Below are positions 53,127-63,056 of a stretch of 64,000 nt of DNA, piece by piece. How positions within the stretch are numbered: the first letter of the stretch is position 1; the number at the start of each line of letters is the position of its first letter. Source of the stretch: Vibrio stylophorae (lineage in GTDB: Bacteria; Pseudomonadota; Gammaproteobacteria; Enterobacterales; Vibrionaceae); the NCBI RefSeq assembly GCF_921293875.1, contig NZ_CAKLDI010000001.1:1394475-1458474 (forward strand). Reading direction: 5' to 3'. Under the pieces are notes generated by a model that saw nothing but the letters and a program-made list of their open reading frames with translations, was not told where the DNA came from and made no database searches. The position numbers and the translations under genes are program-made.

Positions 53127-54068
53127 ATGAAGAAGTACAACAATATTTTGGTCGTTGCTGACGTCTCGCAAGAGCACCAACCCGCGCTCTCCCGCGCTAT
53201 CCATCTCGCATCCTGTGGAGATAATGCGAAACTCACATTCTTTCTATCAATCTATGATTTTTCCTATGAGATGACCTCAATGCTCTCCGCCTATGAGCGC
53301 CAAGCCATGCGTAATGGCGTGATTCAGCAGCGTGAGCTCTGGTTAAAAGAGTTGGTCGAGCAACATGATGTTTCCGGCATCGATATCGAAGTCAAAGTGG
53401 TTTGGCACAATCGCCCCTATGAGGCCATTATTCAGCAGGTCTTTGAAGGCGACCATAATCTGGTGATTAAAGCGACTCATGCGCACGATAAGCTTGGTTC
53501 GATTATTTTCACCCCGACCGATTGGCATTTACTGCGTAAGTGTCCTTGCCCGGTTCTGCTTGCGAAAGCCCATACTTGGCCAGAGCACGGACAGATCCTC
53601 GCCGCCGTCAACTTGGCTGCTGATGATGAAACCCACGAAGATCTCAACGACAAAATCGTCAATGAAGCCAAAGCGGTGGCCACCTTGGTCAATGGCGAGG
53701 TGAACTTGGTCAATGCCTACCCAGCGACACCGGTTAATATCACCATTGAGCTTCCAGAGTTTGACCATAACACCTACGCTGATGCGGTACGTGGCCATCA
53801 TCTAGTGACCATGAAAGCCTTAAGACAAAAACATCATATCGAACAAGCACGCGCCTATGTTGAAGAAGGATTACCAGAAGATGTGATCCCTGCAGTCGCG
53901 GAAGAGATTGATGCTGGACTTGTGGTTCTAGGCACAATCGGGAGAACGGGTTTATCGGCAACCTTTATCGGCAATACGGCTGAGCACACCATTGATAAGC
54001 TCAATTGCGATCTACTGGCGCTTAAACCCATGGGCTACATCAGCCCTCTTGCGCCTAAAATTGATTAA
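53127..54068 (+). CDS. uspE: Tandem universal stress protein UspE
   Basis: A 313-residue protein with two Usp domains (about 3-150 and 155-305). Each starts with a hydrophobic strand (NNILVVADVS; GQILAAVNLA) and ends with a ligand-loop-like GTIGRTG (second domain). E. coli UspE affects motility and oxidative stress resistance. ATG 53127 follows AAGAGG. It comes after fnr, as in E. coli, where the next gene is also ttcA when the Rac prophage is ignored. Confidence 0.93.
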   Translation: MKKYNNILVVADVSQEHQPALSRAIHLASCGDNAKLTFFLSIYDFSYEMTSMLSAYERQAMRNGVIQQRELWLKELVEQHDVSGIDIEVKVVWHNRPYEAIIQQVFEGDHNLVIKATHAHDKLGSIIFTPTDWHLLRKCPCPVLLAKAHTWPEHGQILAAVNLAADDETHEDLNDKIVNEAKAVATLVNGEVNLVNAYPATPVNITIELPEFDHNTYADAVRGHHLVTMKALRQKHHIEQARAYVEEGLPEDVIPAVAEEIDAGLVVLGTIGRTGLSATFIGNTAEHTIDKLNCDLLALKPMGYISPLAPKID

Positions 54069-54082
54069 TTTAAGTAATCACC

Positions 54083-54123
54083 ATGCAATAAAAAACGCGC
54101 CAATGGCGCGTTTTTTATTGCAT
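54083..54123. terminator. Bidirectional terminator between uspE and ttcA
   Basis: A 19-bp perfect stem with a CGCGCC/GGCGCG core, A-run and T-run on its two sides and a 3-base loop AAT. Confidence 0.92.
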
Positions 54124-54141
54124 GAACGCTGAGTAAAAGCG

Positions 54142-55035
54142 TTAAATATTGGTCACATCAATAAACATGGATTCATCGATGTTGGTCGATGACACCGTTG
54201 CTTCATTAAACTCATACTCATCACGCGCACCATCTCGATCCAATGGCAAATTGACGAAATCAAACAAATTACGATCGGCAAGCTGACTTGGACTAACGTT
54301 TTGTAGCGATTTAAAAATACACTCAACACGACCAGGGGTTTTCTTGTCCCACTCAACCAACATCGCTTTAATCGCTTGGCGCTGTAGGTTTTCTTGAGAG
54401 CCGCACAGGTTACATGGAATAATTGGAAATTCTTTGTGCTCAGCAAATTTGATCAGATCTTTTTCACGGCAATAGGTCAAAGGACGGATCACCACATTTC
54501 GACCATCATCAGAGCGCAATTTAGGCGGCATCGCTTTGAGTCGAGAGCCATGGAACATATTGAGGAACATCGTCTCTACGATATCATCCATATGATGGCC
54601 CAGTGCCAGCTTGGTCGCGCCAATTTTCTCAGCGAATGAATACAGTGTGCCACGACGTAGACGCGAGCATAGGCCACAGGTAGTTTTGCCTTCTGGCACC
54701 TTCTCTTTAACGACTGAGTAAGTATCCTTATCCACGATGTAATAAGGAATATTTAGGCTTTCGAAGTACTCAGGCAAAATATGCTCAGGAAAACCGGGCT
54801 GTTTTTGATCCAAGTTGACCGCAACGACATCAAACTTAATCGGCGCCGCTTTTTGTAGGCTCAGCAGAATATCAAGCATTGCAAATGAATCTTTGCCACC
54901 ACTAATACATGCCATCACCACATCATTCTCTTCAATCATGTTGTAGTCATGAATGGCGCTGCCAACATGTCTGCGCAAACGCTTTTGGAGCTTGTTGAAT
55001 TCAAGGGTTTCTTTTCTTGTATCTTTTTGATTCAT
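54142..55035 (-). CDS. ttcA: tRNA 2-thiocytidine synthetase TtcA
   Basis: A 297-residue protein that makes 2-thiocytidine at tRNA position 32 using ATP. The PP-loop is SGGKDS (45-50). Two CxxC pairs, CGLC (120-123) and CNLC (208-211), hold the iron-sulfur cluster. [17 protein letters not shown] is the family signature. The enzyme is the E. coli recipient site of the Rac prophage; here it is intact. Convergent with uspE. Confidence 0.96.
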   Translation of the reverse strand: MNQKDTRKETLEFNKLQKRLRRHVGSAIHDYNMIEENDVVMACISGGKDSFAMLDILLSLQKAAPIKFDVVAVNLDQKQPGFPEHILPEYFESLNIPYYIVDKDTYSVVKEKVPEGKTTCGLCSRLRRGTLYSFAEKIGATKLALGHHMDDIVETMFLNMFHGSRLKAMPPKLRSDDGRNVVIRPLTYCREKDLIKFAEHKEFPIIPCNLCGSQENLQRQAIKAMLVEWDKKTPGRVECIFKSLQNVSPSQLADRNLFDFVNLPLDRDGARDEYEFNEATVSSTNIDESMFIDVTNI

Positions 55036-55174
55036 TTTACTTTCTTACACTGCCGTTGACTGCTGCTTCACTGCCCATCAACACAAATCGTTTCGTGAGC
55101 ATTGAATAGAGGCGGGATTATACGGATCTTTTGGGTGGGTTGAAATCTTTGCCGAAAAAAAGCGGCAAATCGAC

Positions 55175-56005
55175 TTAGGCTTGCGGACCTATCTCTTTGT
55201 CTACAGATGGATTGAGTACTTCATCCAAAATTTGCTGGTTATGACGAATCATCGACAAAAGCGCATCAATATAGGCTTGCCCACGCTCAGAATAGGCTGA
55301 AAGTGTCGCAATAAGCGCCTGAGCGGTGACCGGCTCTTGACTGGCCATCAGCTTTGCGCGTTTTTCGCGTAATGCTTGGTAAGCAGCATGGGTATTAATA
55401 TTCATAAAATAGCTATGAACTGACTCATAGGGCGAAGAGAACAACCGAACCTCATGTCGCGAGCCACTGGCACGCTGATTGGGTACAAGGCCGCAGCCTG
55501 CGCTATAGCACCATTGTCCAAAGTAATTATTGCCTTCACGCGCAAAACGCGAAGTCCCCCATCCTGACTCATTGGCGGCTTGAATCATCACCATTTCAGT
55601 GGGAATAGGCGCCACGCGTATCAGAAGTTCATTTAGGGTCTGCGCATCAATTCGCTCAAGTTCAAGCCCATAAACCGCAGCGAGCGCAATCACCTCTTCG
55701 CTAATCGCGCCACTAATCGTCCCACCCGCATTGAGTGTTGCCAGTAACGATTCAAGCACTTGTCGGTTATCCATGATGCGCGCATTTTCAGCTTCAATGG
55801 CCGGCAATAAATAAGAGAAAAAACGATATTTTCGATCGTGAATCACTTGAATGGCTGAAAAATCAGGAATAGGCGTATCCGCTGAAAAGGCTTGGGGCAT
55901 CTTCAATGCCCCAACCTGACTTGCATCCATACACCATTTCAACAATCCCGCGCTGATGATCGCGACAAAGAGTAGAATGCGGGAAACAAGCTTACGACTC
56001 ATCAT
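55175..56005 (-). CDS. Bax-like peptidoglycan glucosaminidase
   Basis: A 276-residue protein with an N-terminal signal or anchor (residues 8-25) and a glucosaminidase (GH73-like) domain. The catalytic Glu146 is in QAANESGWGTSRFAREGNNYFGQW, the Bax/FlgJ motif, and the second conserved run is SPYESVHSYFMNINTHAAY. It probably cleaves glycan strands in the periplasm. Its ATG overlaps the stop of the upstream membrane-protein gene by 4 bases, so they are translated together. The gene name bax fits the domain, but the partner differs from E. coli. Confidence 0.82.
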   Translation of the reverse strand: MMSRKLVSRILLFVAIISAGLLKWCMDASQVGALKMPQAFSADTPIPDFSAIQVIHDRKYRFFSYLLPAIEAENARIMDNRQVLESLLATLNAGGTISGAISEEVIALAAVYGLELERIDAQTLNELLIRVAPIPTEMVMIQAANESGWGTSRFAREGNNYFGQWCYSAGCGLVPNQRASGSRHEVRLFSSPYESVHSYFMNINTHAAYQALREKRAKLMASQEPVTAQALIATLSAYSERGQAYIDALLSMIRHNQQILDEVLNPSVDKEIGPQA

Positions 56006-56901
56006 GCGTCAAAATGACCTGAGCTACCCTGTGAAGGCGGCGTTTGATCGTCATCTGTTGCTGCAGGTGACGCTTGGCCCTCTTTAGGCTCGATGCGCAG
56101 CGTCAAACCAAATGCATTGCGATAACAGATCGCTTTGGCCATAAACCACAAAGGAAAGAAAAAGAAGAAAGCCAAACCTTGGGTCAAAAGAGACAAGATA
56201 AAGCCTGCGATGAAAATCGTCATCCCGATCAACAGCAGCGGAAGCAATCGCTTGTGGAAAGCAACGAAGGAATAACCAATGGCGCGAAATAGCGGTAAGC
56301 GCTTTTCAATCATCAGGTAAGGCGTAAACATCGTCGCCAAGGTCAAATAAACCATCAGTAAAGAAGGAATGACCAGCTCAATACCACCGATGACAAGCAT
56401 CAATAATACAAAAGGAACGGTAAAGCGGAACCCTTTAAAGATATCGCCAATTCGAGTTTCAAGTCCCACAGAGATATTCATGCTTTGCATGCAATAACCT
56501 GCGTACAATGGACCGGTCAACACATAGGCAATGAATACTGACACCCCTAAAGCATGCAGCAATTCATTTACAACCGATTTAATTTGAGTGATTTGCTCTG
56601 GCGTCAATGAATCTTCAAGACTCATCCCCGTATTCGCGGTTGCGGTCATCACCAACTTAAGTGAGTCAAGACCTGCTTGAATCGTTTCCATATCCGTCAT
56701 TTGCAGCATGGCGATCCACAAAATCGTCAAATGGATGGCCATAAAAATCATCATGGCTGGAAATAAACGCAAAAAACGATTACTCGTCATGCGCAGCGAC
56801 TCTTTGAGTACCTCACCGACAGACAATGAATACTGTCCTGTGATCCCCTTTTGTAAATTGCCACCAATGACCACATCTTGTGGTTTGGGTTGCTCACTCA
56901 T
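56002..56901 (-). CDS. Polytopic membrane protein of unknown function
   Basis: A 299-residue protein with a soluble N-terminus (about 1-35) and about six hydrophobic helices (MMIFMAIHLTILWIAML near 50, then about 115, 150, 170, 215 and 235), an FFFFFPLWFMAK run, and an acidic, proline-rich C-tail. The pattern recalls DUF975/YciC-type glycerophosphoryl or accessory membrane proteins, without a firm match. ATG 56901 with AAGGAA 8 bases upstream is preferred over a TTG at 56925. It is coupled to the Bax-like gene, suggesting a joint cell-envelope role. Confidence 0.65.
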   Translation of the reverse strand: MSEQPKPQDVVIGGNLQKGITGQYSLSVGEVLKESLRMTSNRFLRLFPAMMIFMAIHLTILWIAMLQMTDMETIQAGLDSLKLVMTATANTGMSLEDSLTPEQITQIKSVVNELLHALGVSVFIAYVLTGPLYAGYCMQSMNISVGLETRIGDIFKGFRFTVPFVLLMLVIGGIELVIPSLLMVYLTLATMFTPYLMIEKRLPLFRAIGYSFVAFHKRLLPLLLIGMTIFIAGFILSLLTQGLAFFFFFPLWFMAKAICYRNAFGLTLRIEPKEGQASPAATDDDQTPPSQGSSGHFDA

Positions 56902-57171
56902 AGATAAATTCCTTGAAACATCCAATCGCGCCTCTTGGCACGATATCTTGCCTACATCTTAAAAAAGAAATGGCCCAGTTGCGACAGTAAATCGTCAGGA
57001 AAAGTGACAGAATGAGCAAGAAAACAACAGCCGCGATGATTCGTAACTACAATACTCAGACACTGGTAAAAAAAAGCGGTAAAAAGCTTTAATTTAGCAA
57101 TAATCAGCATTAATATTCGCGGTCTTATTAAGAAACCTCGTGCCACACGATAGCTTGGAGGCAACGACGAA

Positions 57172-58296
57172 TTGAACGCACCCACTCCTTCCTCACAACC
57201 TCCGGTTGTGAAACTTTCTGGATTAACCAAATCCTTTGACGGCAAAACCGTCATTTCGGATTTAGACCTGACGATAAACCACGGTGAATTTCTCACAATT
57301 TTAGGCCCATCTGGCTGTGGTAAAACCACAGTACTTCGCTTAATTGCAGGTTTTGAACAAGCGGATGCTGGTCGCATCGTATTGGATCAAAAAGATGTAA
57401 CTGCCGTTCCTGCTGAAAAACGCTTGGTCAATACTGTCTTTCAAAGCTACGCGCTTTTTCCGCATATGACGGTTTTTGACAACGTTGCCTTTGGCTTAAA
57501 AATGCAAGGAACCACCAAAGCGGATATTGAACCGCGCGTGATGGCAGCTCTAAAAATGGTTCAACTTGACTCATTCGCACAACGCAAACCGCATCAGCTA
57601 TCCGGTGGGCAACAGCAACGCGTGGCGATTGCTCGTGCAGTGGTCAACCAACCTAAAGTACTGCTTTTGGACGAATCTCTTTCTGCATTGGATTATAAAC
57701 TACGCAAAAAAATGCAGATGGAGCTGAAACAGCTTCAACGCCGCTTAGGGATCACCTTCGTCTTCGTTACTCATGACCAAGAAGAAGCGCTATCGATGTC
57801 TGACCGTATCATTGTGATGCGCGACGGTAAGATTGAGCAAGATGGTAGCCCTCGCGAAATCTATGAAGAGCCCAACAATCTATTTGTGGCCAAATTTATT
57901 GGTGAAATCAACGTCTTTGATGCAACCGTATTGGGCCGCATTGATGAAAAACGGATTCGCGCCAATGTCGAAGGCCGCGTTTGCGAAGTTTATTGCGATC
58001 TCGATGTCACAGAGAACGATGCAATTAAAGTGCTCCTTCGCCCTGAAGACCTTCGTCTTGAAGAGCTTGATAACCATGAGCAAAGCCAAGGCATTATTGG
58101 TTATGTCCGCGAGCGTAACTACAAAGGGATGACCCTTGATTCTGTCGTTGAGCTTGAAAGTGGTCAAACCGTCATGGTCAGCGAATTCTTTAATGAAGAT
58201 GATCCAGATGTGGACCACTCACTCAACCAAAAAGTTGCAGTCACTTGGGTTGAAAGTTGGGAAGTTGTGTTAACAGGTGAAGATGAGCATGAATAA
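57172..58296 (+). CDS. potA: Spermidine/putrescine import ATPase PotA
   Basis: A 374-residue ABC ATPase with [34 protein letters not shown] and a C-terminal regulatory TOBE domain (from about 240). The run [25 protein letters not shown] aligns with E. coli PotA. It powers polyamine uptake. The start is TTG 57172, supported by GGAGG 10 bases before it; the next Met (residue 103, after Walker A) is far too late. It heads potABCD. Confidence 0.95.
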   Translation: MNAPTPSSQPPVVKLSGLTKSFDGKTVISDLDLTINHGEFLTILGPSGCGKTTVLRLIAGFEQADAGRIVLDQKDVTAVPAEKRLVNTVFQSYALFPHMTVFDNVAFGLKMQGTTKADIEPRVMAALKMVQLDSFAQRKPHQLSGGQQQRVAIARAVVNQPKVLLLDESLSALDYKLRKKMQMELKQLQRRLGITFVFVTHDQEEALSMSDRIIVMRDGKIEQDGSPREIYEEPNNLFVAKFIGEINVFDATVLGRIDEKRIRANVEGRVCEVYCDLDVTENDAIKVLLRPEDLRLEELDNHEQSQGIIGYVRERNYKGMTLDSVVELESGQTVMVSEFFNEDDPDVDHSLNQKVAVTWVESWEVVLTGEDEHE

Positions 58297-59164
58297 GGCA
58301 AAAAGCTTCGAAGGCGGCTCTCGCCTACAGACGTGGATCATCGGCCTGATTGTCGGCTGGTTGGTGCTGTTTGTCTTTCTGCCCAACCTGATGATCTTTA
58401 TCACCAGCTTTTTGACTCGACATGAAAGCCATATGGTCGAAGCCAGTTTTACGCTAAGTAACTATGCCAAACTGGTCGACCCTATTTTTGCCAAAGCGCT
58501 TTGGCACTCATTTTATATGGCCGGCATGGCGACCTTTATCTGCCTTTTGGTGGGATATCCATTTGCCTATGCTATCACTAAGCTGCCACAACGGATGCGC
58601 CCTGTGGCGTTGTTTTTGCTGATCGTCCCATTTTGGACCAACTCGCTGATTCGAACCTATGGTTTAAAAGCAGTGCTCGGAGCCAATGGTCTGCTTAATA
58701 AAAGCTTGCTGTGGATGGGATTGATCGATAAACCACTACGCATCATGTATACCGAATATGCGGTGATGATTGGTTTGGTTTATATTTTGCTGCCATTTAT
58801 GATTTTGCCGCTCTATTCCAGCCTTGAAAAGTTGGATGGTTCCTATCTTGAAGCTGCGCGCGATCTCGGTGCCAATGCTTGGCAAAGCTTTACTCGCATC
58901 ACGCTACCACTGACCATGCCAGGTATCATTGGTGGTTGTTTATTGGTCTTGCTGCCTGCGCTTGGCATGTTCTATGTCGGCGATATGCTGGGCGGCGCGA
59001 AAAACCCACTGATTGGTAACACCATCAAATCTCAAGTACTCACCATGCGTGACTGGCCTCAAGGGGCAGCGACCAGTGTGGGGCTGACACTACTGATGGG
59101 CTTGTTGCTGTTGATCTATTGGCGTGCAAGTAAAATGCTCAACCGTCGCATGGAGTTGGAATAA
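58283..59164 (+). CDS. potB: Spermidine/putrescine permease PotB
   Basis: About 293 residues with six membrane helices and the EAA loop [20 protein letters not shown], which docks the ATPase. [15 protein letters not shown] is the PotB family signature. Possible starts are GTG 58277, ATG 58283 and ATG 58289, all inside the end of potA; AGG at 58275 best fits 58283. Coupled translation with potA is expected. Confidence 0.93.
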   Translation: MSMNKAKSFEGGSRLQTWIIGLIVGWLVLFVFLPNLMIFITSFLTRHESHMVEASFTLSNYAKLVDPIFAKALWHSFYMAGMATFICLLVGYPFAYAITKLPQRMRPVALFLLIVPFWTNSLIRTYGLKAVLGANGLLNKSLLWMGLIDKPLRIMYTEYAVMIGLVYILLPFMILPLYSSLEKLDGSYLEAARDLGANAWQSFTRITLPLTMPGIIGGCLLVLLPALGMFYVGDMLGGAKNPLIGNTIKSQVLTMRDWPQGAATSVGLTLLMGLLLLIYWRASKMLNRRMELE

Positions 59165-59955
59165 TGGCGTCACCGCAAAGCAAAGTCGCCGCCCTCTTTC
59201 GCGGCAGTTATCTCAGCTTGGTTTATGCTTTTTTGTATATTCCAATTCTGGTTTTGATCGTCAACTCCTTTAATGCCAGTCGTTTTGGCATGGATTGGCG
59301 CGGTTTTACCCTCAAGTGGTATCACCAACTTTTTAATAATGACAGCTTGATTCAAGCTGCGTGGCATTCCATCAATGTGGCTGTGTTTTCCGCCACTGTT
59401 GCCACCTTAATCGGTAGCCTGACCGCCATTGCGCTCTATCGCTACCGTTTTCGTGGTAAGAACTTTGTACATGGCATGCTATTTGTTGTGATGATGTCGC
59501 CCGATATTGTTTTGGCCATCTCACTTTTAGCTTTGTTTTCGCTTGTGGGCTTTCAGCTTGGATTTTTCTCTTTGCTGGTTTCTCACGTGACATTTTGCCT
59601 GCCTTTTGTTGTGGTGACCGTCTATAGCCGTTTAAATGGTTTTGATGTGCGCATGCTTGAGGCGGCCAAAGACTTGGGTGCCAATGAATGGACGATTTTA
59701 AGCAAAATCATCCTTCCCTTGGCAAAGCCAGCCGTTGCCGCTGGTTGGTTATTGAGCTTTACCCTCTCCCTGGATGATGTGATCGTAAGCTCATTTGTAA
59801 CCAGCCCAAGTTATGAGATTTTGCCGTTGAAAATTTACTCAATGGTAAAAGTTGGCATTAAACCTGAAATTAATGCCCTCGCAACCCTGATGTTACTGGT
59901 GTCTTTAGTGCTTGTGATCTGTTCACAGCTACTCGCCAGAGACAAAACCAAATAA
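59164..59955 (+). CDS. potC: Spermidine/putrescine permease PotC
   Basis: A 263-residue second permease of the polyamine importer, with six helices and the EAA loop EAAKDLGANEWTILSKIILP. Its ATG shares one base with the potB stop. SLDDVIVSSFVTSP near residue 205 is conserved in PotC. Homologous in fold to PotB, with which it forms the channel. Confidence 0.95.
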   Translation: MASPQSKVAALFRGSYLSLVYAFLYIPILVLIVNSFNASRFGMDWRGFTLKWYHQLFNNDSLIQAAWHSINVAVFSATVATLIGSLTAIALYRYRFRGKNFVHGMLFVVMMSPDIVLAISLLALFSLVGFQLGFFSLLVSHVTFCLPFVVVTVYSRLNGFDVRMLEAAKDLGANEWTILSKIILPLAKPAVAAGWLLSFTLSLDDVIVSSFVTSPSYEILPLKIYSMVKVGIKPEINALATLMLLVSLVLVICSQLLARDKTK

Positions 59956-60020
59956 CCGCAGGAGGGGCACAAGCTGCCCAGATATAGAGACTGATCATGT
60001 TGATTAAGGAGCAAAATTCA

Positions 60021-61067
60021 ATGAAACCATGGTCTAAAGTTCTTGCCTCAAGCGCACTTGCGCTGGCAATGGTTGCAGGTCCAAGCGTAGCGAAAGAGGA
60101 ACAAACCCTCTATTTCTACAACTGGTCTGAATACATTCCATCGGATGTGCTAGAGCAGTTCACAAAAGAGACTGGCATCAAGGTGATTTACTCAACCTAT
60201 GAGTCAAATGAAACCATGTATGCCAAGCTAAAAACCCATGGCGACGGCTATGATCTTGTCGTACCTTCAACTTATTACGTGTCAAAAATGCGTAATGAAG
60301 GCATGCTACAAAAAATTGATCACAGTAAACTCAGCAACTTTAGTCAACTTGACCCGAACTTCTTAAATAAGCCGTTCGATCCAAACAATGACTACTCTAT
60401 CCCGTACATTTGGGGTGCAACCGGTATCGGTGTAAACACTGAAATGGTTGATAAGAACAGCGTGACTAGCTGGGCTGATTTGTGGAACCCTGCCTACGAA
60501 GGTCAACTGATGATGATGGATGACTCACGTGAGTTCTTCCATATCGCACTTCGTAAGTTAGGCTACTCTGCCAATACCACCAACCCAGAAGAGATCAAAG
60601 CGGCTGAAGCTGAGCTGAAAAAACTAATGCCAAACGTATTGGTGTTTAACTCAGACTTCCCTGCAAACCCATATATGGCAGGCGAAACATCACTCGGTAT
60701 GCTTTGGAATGGCTCAGCCTATGCGGCTCGCCAAGATGGCGCACCTATTGAGATCGTTTGGCCAAAAGATGGTGCCATTTTCTGGATGGATAGCATCGCA
60801 ATTCCAGCGGGCGCGAAAAACGTAGACGCGGCTTACAAGATGATCGACTTCTTGCTTCGCCCTGAAAACGCAGCGAAAATTGCCGTTGAAATTGGTTATC
60901 CAACACCAGTGAAAGGTGCTTATCCACTGCTACCAAAATCCTTCGTTGAAGATCCAAACGTGTATCCACCACAAGAAGCAATGGATGCAGGTGAATGGCA
61001 AAACAGCGTCGGTGAAGCAGCGACACTTTATGAAGAAGCATTCCTGCGCTTAAAATCAGGTCTGTAA
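60021..61067 (+). CDS. potD: Periplasmic spermidine/putrescine-binding protein PotD
   Basis: A 348-residue protein with a signal peptide (first about 23 residues, VAGPSVA cut). The mature part begins EEQTLYFYNWSEYIP, the PotD family start. It captures polyamines in the periplasm for PotABC; the Trp and Asp residues lining the site are in LWNGSAYAAR and FWMDSIAIPAGA. ATG 60021 has AAGGAG about 10 bases upstream; the frame is open 8 codons further. It ends at a terminator. Confidence 0.95.
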   Translation: MKPWSKVLASSALALAMVAGPSVAKEEQTLYFYNWSEYIPSDVLEQFTKETGIKVIYSTYESNETMYAKLKTHGDGYDLVVPSTYYVSKMRNEGMLQKIDHSKLSNFSQLDPNFLNKPFDPNNDYSIPYIWGATGIGVNTEMVDKNSVTSWADLWNPAYEGQLMMMDDSREFFHIALRKLGYSANTTNPEEIKAAEAELKKLMPNVLVFNSDFPANPYMAGETSLGMLWNGSAYAARQDGAPIEIVWPKDGAIFWMDSIAIPAGAKNVDAAYKMIDFLLRPENAAKIAVEIGYPTPVKGAYPLLPKSFVEDPNVYPPQEAMDAGEWQNSVGEAATLYEEAFLRLKSGL

Positions 61068-61081
61068 TCTTCTTGAACGCG

Positions 61082-61109
61082 AAAAGCCACCCATGCGGTG
61101 GCTTTTTTT
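61082..61109 (+). terminator. Intrinsic terminator after potD
   Basis: AAAAGCCACC, loop CATGC, GGTGGCTTTT and more T. Confidence 0.9.
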
Positions 61110-61153
61110 GTGCAATCACAATTCAATATTCAGTGAATAGTTCAGGATGCTAT

Positions 61154-61504
61154 ATGTATTGGCTTGTCTCAAAATATTTGATTACTGCCGCTTTGGTTGT
61201 CTTTATTTCTGAAGTTGCAAAGCGTAGCGATAAACTCGGCGCATTTATCGCAGCGCTACCCACGGTAACGATGCTTGCGCTACTGTGGATGTATATTGAA
61301 AAACAACCGACAGAAAAGCTCGCCAATCATGCGTTTTATACCTTTTGGTATGTTGTCCCTTCCCTGCCGATGTTTCTTGTTTTTCCGTGGTGTTTACCGC
61401 GGTTTGGTTTCTCGCTAAGCCTGCTATTTAGCGTTGCAATCACCGTCCTTAGCTTTGCGCTCACCGCCGCCATTGCCCAACTCTTTGGCATCACACTCTT
61501 TTAA
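61154..61504 (+). CDS. DUF3147 family membrane protein
   Basis: A 116-residue protein with four predicted helices: YLITAALVVFISEVAKRS, the GAFIAALPTVTMLALLWMY run, YVVPSLPMFLVFPW and a C-terminal helix. This arrangement fits DUF3147, a small inner-membrane family without known function. ATG 61154 follows CAGGA at 6 bases. An open frame starting at 61073 runs through the potD terminator and is rejected. Its TAA overlaps the TAA of the opposing MATE gene (TTAA). Confidence 0.75.
   Translation: MYWLVSKYLITAALVVFISEVAKRSDKLGAFIAALPTVTMLALLWMYIEKQPTEKLANHAFYTFWYVVPSLPMFLVFPWCLPRFGFSLSLLFSVAITVLSFALTAAIAQLFGITLF
61357..61364 (-). other. KOPS-like octamer pointing to dif
   Basis: CCCTTCCC on the + strand, i.e. 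GGGAAGGG on the minus strand, fits GGGNAGGG and points leftwards to dif 19.6 kb away. Confidence 0.4.
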
Positions 61505-62898
61505 CTGGCCATACTTATGGTCATGCCCTCTGGCTCATCAATTAAATTGTTGAGCCACTTACGGCTGCGAATCCGATATTGCGTTAAGCCAATCTTAACT
61601 AGCTCTTCACACAAAATAATCAGCAGTACCGCTGGCAGCGCCCAATGAAACACAAAGACTGCAACACAGGCAAGCGGGATCCCCACCAACCACTGCGCCA
61701 TTAAATCGATGATGATCATCCAGCGAATATCACCACCACTACGAAGCACACCGCTGATCCCAACCATGTTAAACACTTTCAGCGGAAGTCCCAAAGCTAA
61801 TACCAAGGTAACCGAAACCGCCAGAGGCGCATCTTGAATACTGGATAGCGCAAAAGCTTCACCAATCCAAGGCAAACATAGATACACTAAAAATGTGGTA
61901 ACAATAGCTAAAACGACACTCACCACAATCAACCACCATGCAATTTGCCATGCACGCAGATAGTTTTTCACCCCAAGCTCATGCCCAAGCATGGTCGAAG
62001 CCGCTACAGAGAAACCAATAAACGCTGAGATCAACAAGCCTTCAATGGGTGAAAGCAAACTCATGATCGCCAGCTCACTCATTCCCATTTGACCCACAAT
62101 CACGTTGTAAACCAAGACCCCAATAGCCCAGCCTGCATCATGAAAAACCATGGGCAGTGCAATACCAATGTATTTGTGCCAATGACGCTTTTCATAAAGC
62201 GCACGAATCGCTTCGATATCCGGAAACAAAAATCGGTAACGGCGCCAGCTAATGGCAAATAAAAGGATGGTCTGAGCGATGCGCGAAAGCAAAGTCCCGA
62301 TTGCCGCCCCTGTAACCCCCATTTCTGGAAAACCGAATAAACCGAAGATCAGCAACGCATTTAAAATCGCATTGAGGATCACCGCAATCAAACTCACCCA
62401 GGTGGGCATTCGCGCTTGACCAATGGCACGAAGCGCGCCTTCAAGTGGCACGACCAAGGCAGTGGTCACAAGACTCACGCCCGTAATCAGTAAATAACTT
62501 TGCCCCAGCGTCAAATACTCCGGCGTGTCATTGACAATCGCCATGACTTCACGCGGATAAAAGCAATAGATCAGAATGAATGGCAACGTAAAAAGAATGG
62601 CAAGCAACCATGATTGCAATAGCACACGGCGCACGCCATCCATTCGCTGCGCGCCAAAATATTGTGATGCTAATACGCCAACCGCACTGGCGATACCAAC
62701 CACCAAAAGCAAATTAAAAAAGATAATGCGATTACCAATTCCCACAGCGGCCACAGCGCTTTCACCCAGTTCAGTCACCATGAAAATATCCACAAGACCG
62801 AGAACGGAGAACATTAAGCATTGTAATGATACGGGAATGGCAAGTTGCCATGTTTTTTGCCAAAAGCTGCGATCGGCAGCTTGAATCCATGCGTGCAT
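61501..62898 (-). CDS. MATE family multidrug/sodium antiporter
   Basis: A 465-residue protein with twelve predicted helices in two similar halves, each with the MATE pattern: first half VDIFMVTELGESAVAAVGIGNRI, second half LSPIEGLLISAFIGFSVAAST. MATE proteins export cationic drugs or metabolites against Na+ or H+. I choose ATG 62898 (GAGG 7 bases upstream) over an ATG at 62928 with no ribosome-binding site. Substrate not evident. Faces the DUF3147 gene tail to tail. Confidence 0.88.
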   Translation of the reverse strand: MHAWIQAADRSFWQKTWQLAIPVSLQCLMFSVLGLVDIFMVTELGESAVAAVGIGNRIIFFNLLLVVGIASAVGVLASQYFGAQRMDGVRRVLLQSWLLAILFTLPFILIYCFYPREVMAIVNDTPEYLTLGQSYLLITGVSLVTTALVVPLEGALRAIGQARMPTWVSLIAVILNAILNALLIFGLFGFPEMGVTGAAIGTLLSRIAQTILLFAISWRRYRFLFPDIEAIRALYEKRHWHKYIGIALPMVFHDAGWAIGVLVYNVIVGQMGMSELAIMSLLSPIEGLLISAFIGFSVAASTMLGHELGVKNYLRAWQIAWWLIVVSVVLAIVTTFLVYLCLPWIGEAFALSSIQDAPLAVSVTLVLALGLPLKVFNMVGISGVLRSGGDIRWMIIIDLMAQWLVGIPLACVAVFVFHWALPAVLLIILCEELVKIGLTQYRIRSRKWLNNLIDEPEGMTISMAS

Positions 62899-63056
62899 CT
62901 GTGGCCTCACTGTAATAATCGAGGCCATGATAGCTCAGTTACTGTAGGAGAACTGCGCAAAGAAATGCATTAACTGATAGTTATCAGTCAAATTTACCAA
63001 ATTAATTGAATTATTTTTATGAAGATGATTACGCTAAATTTAACGAGATAACGCGT

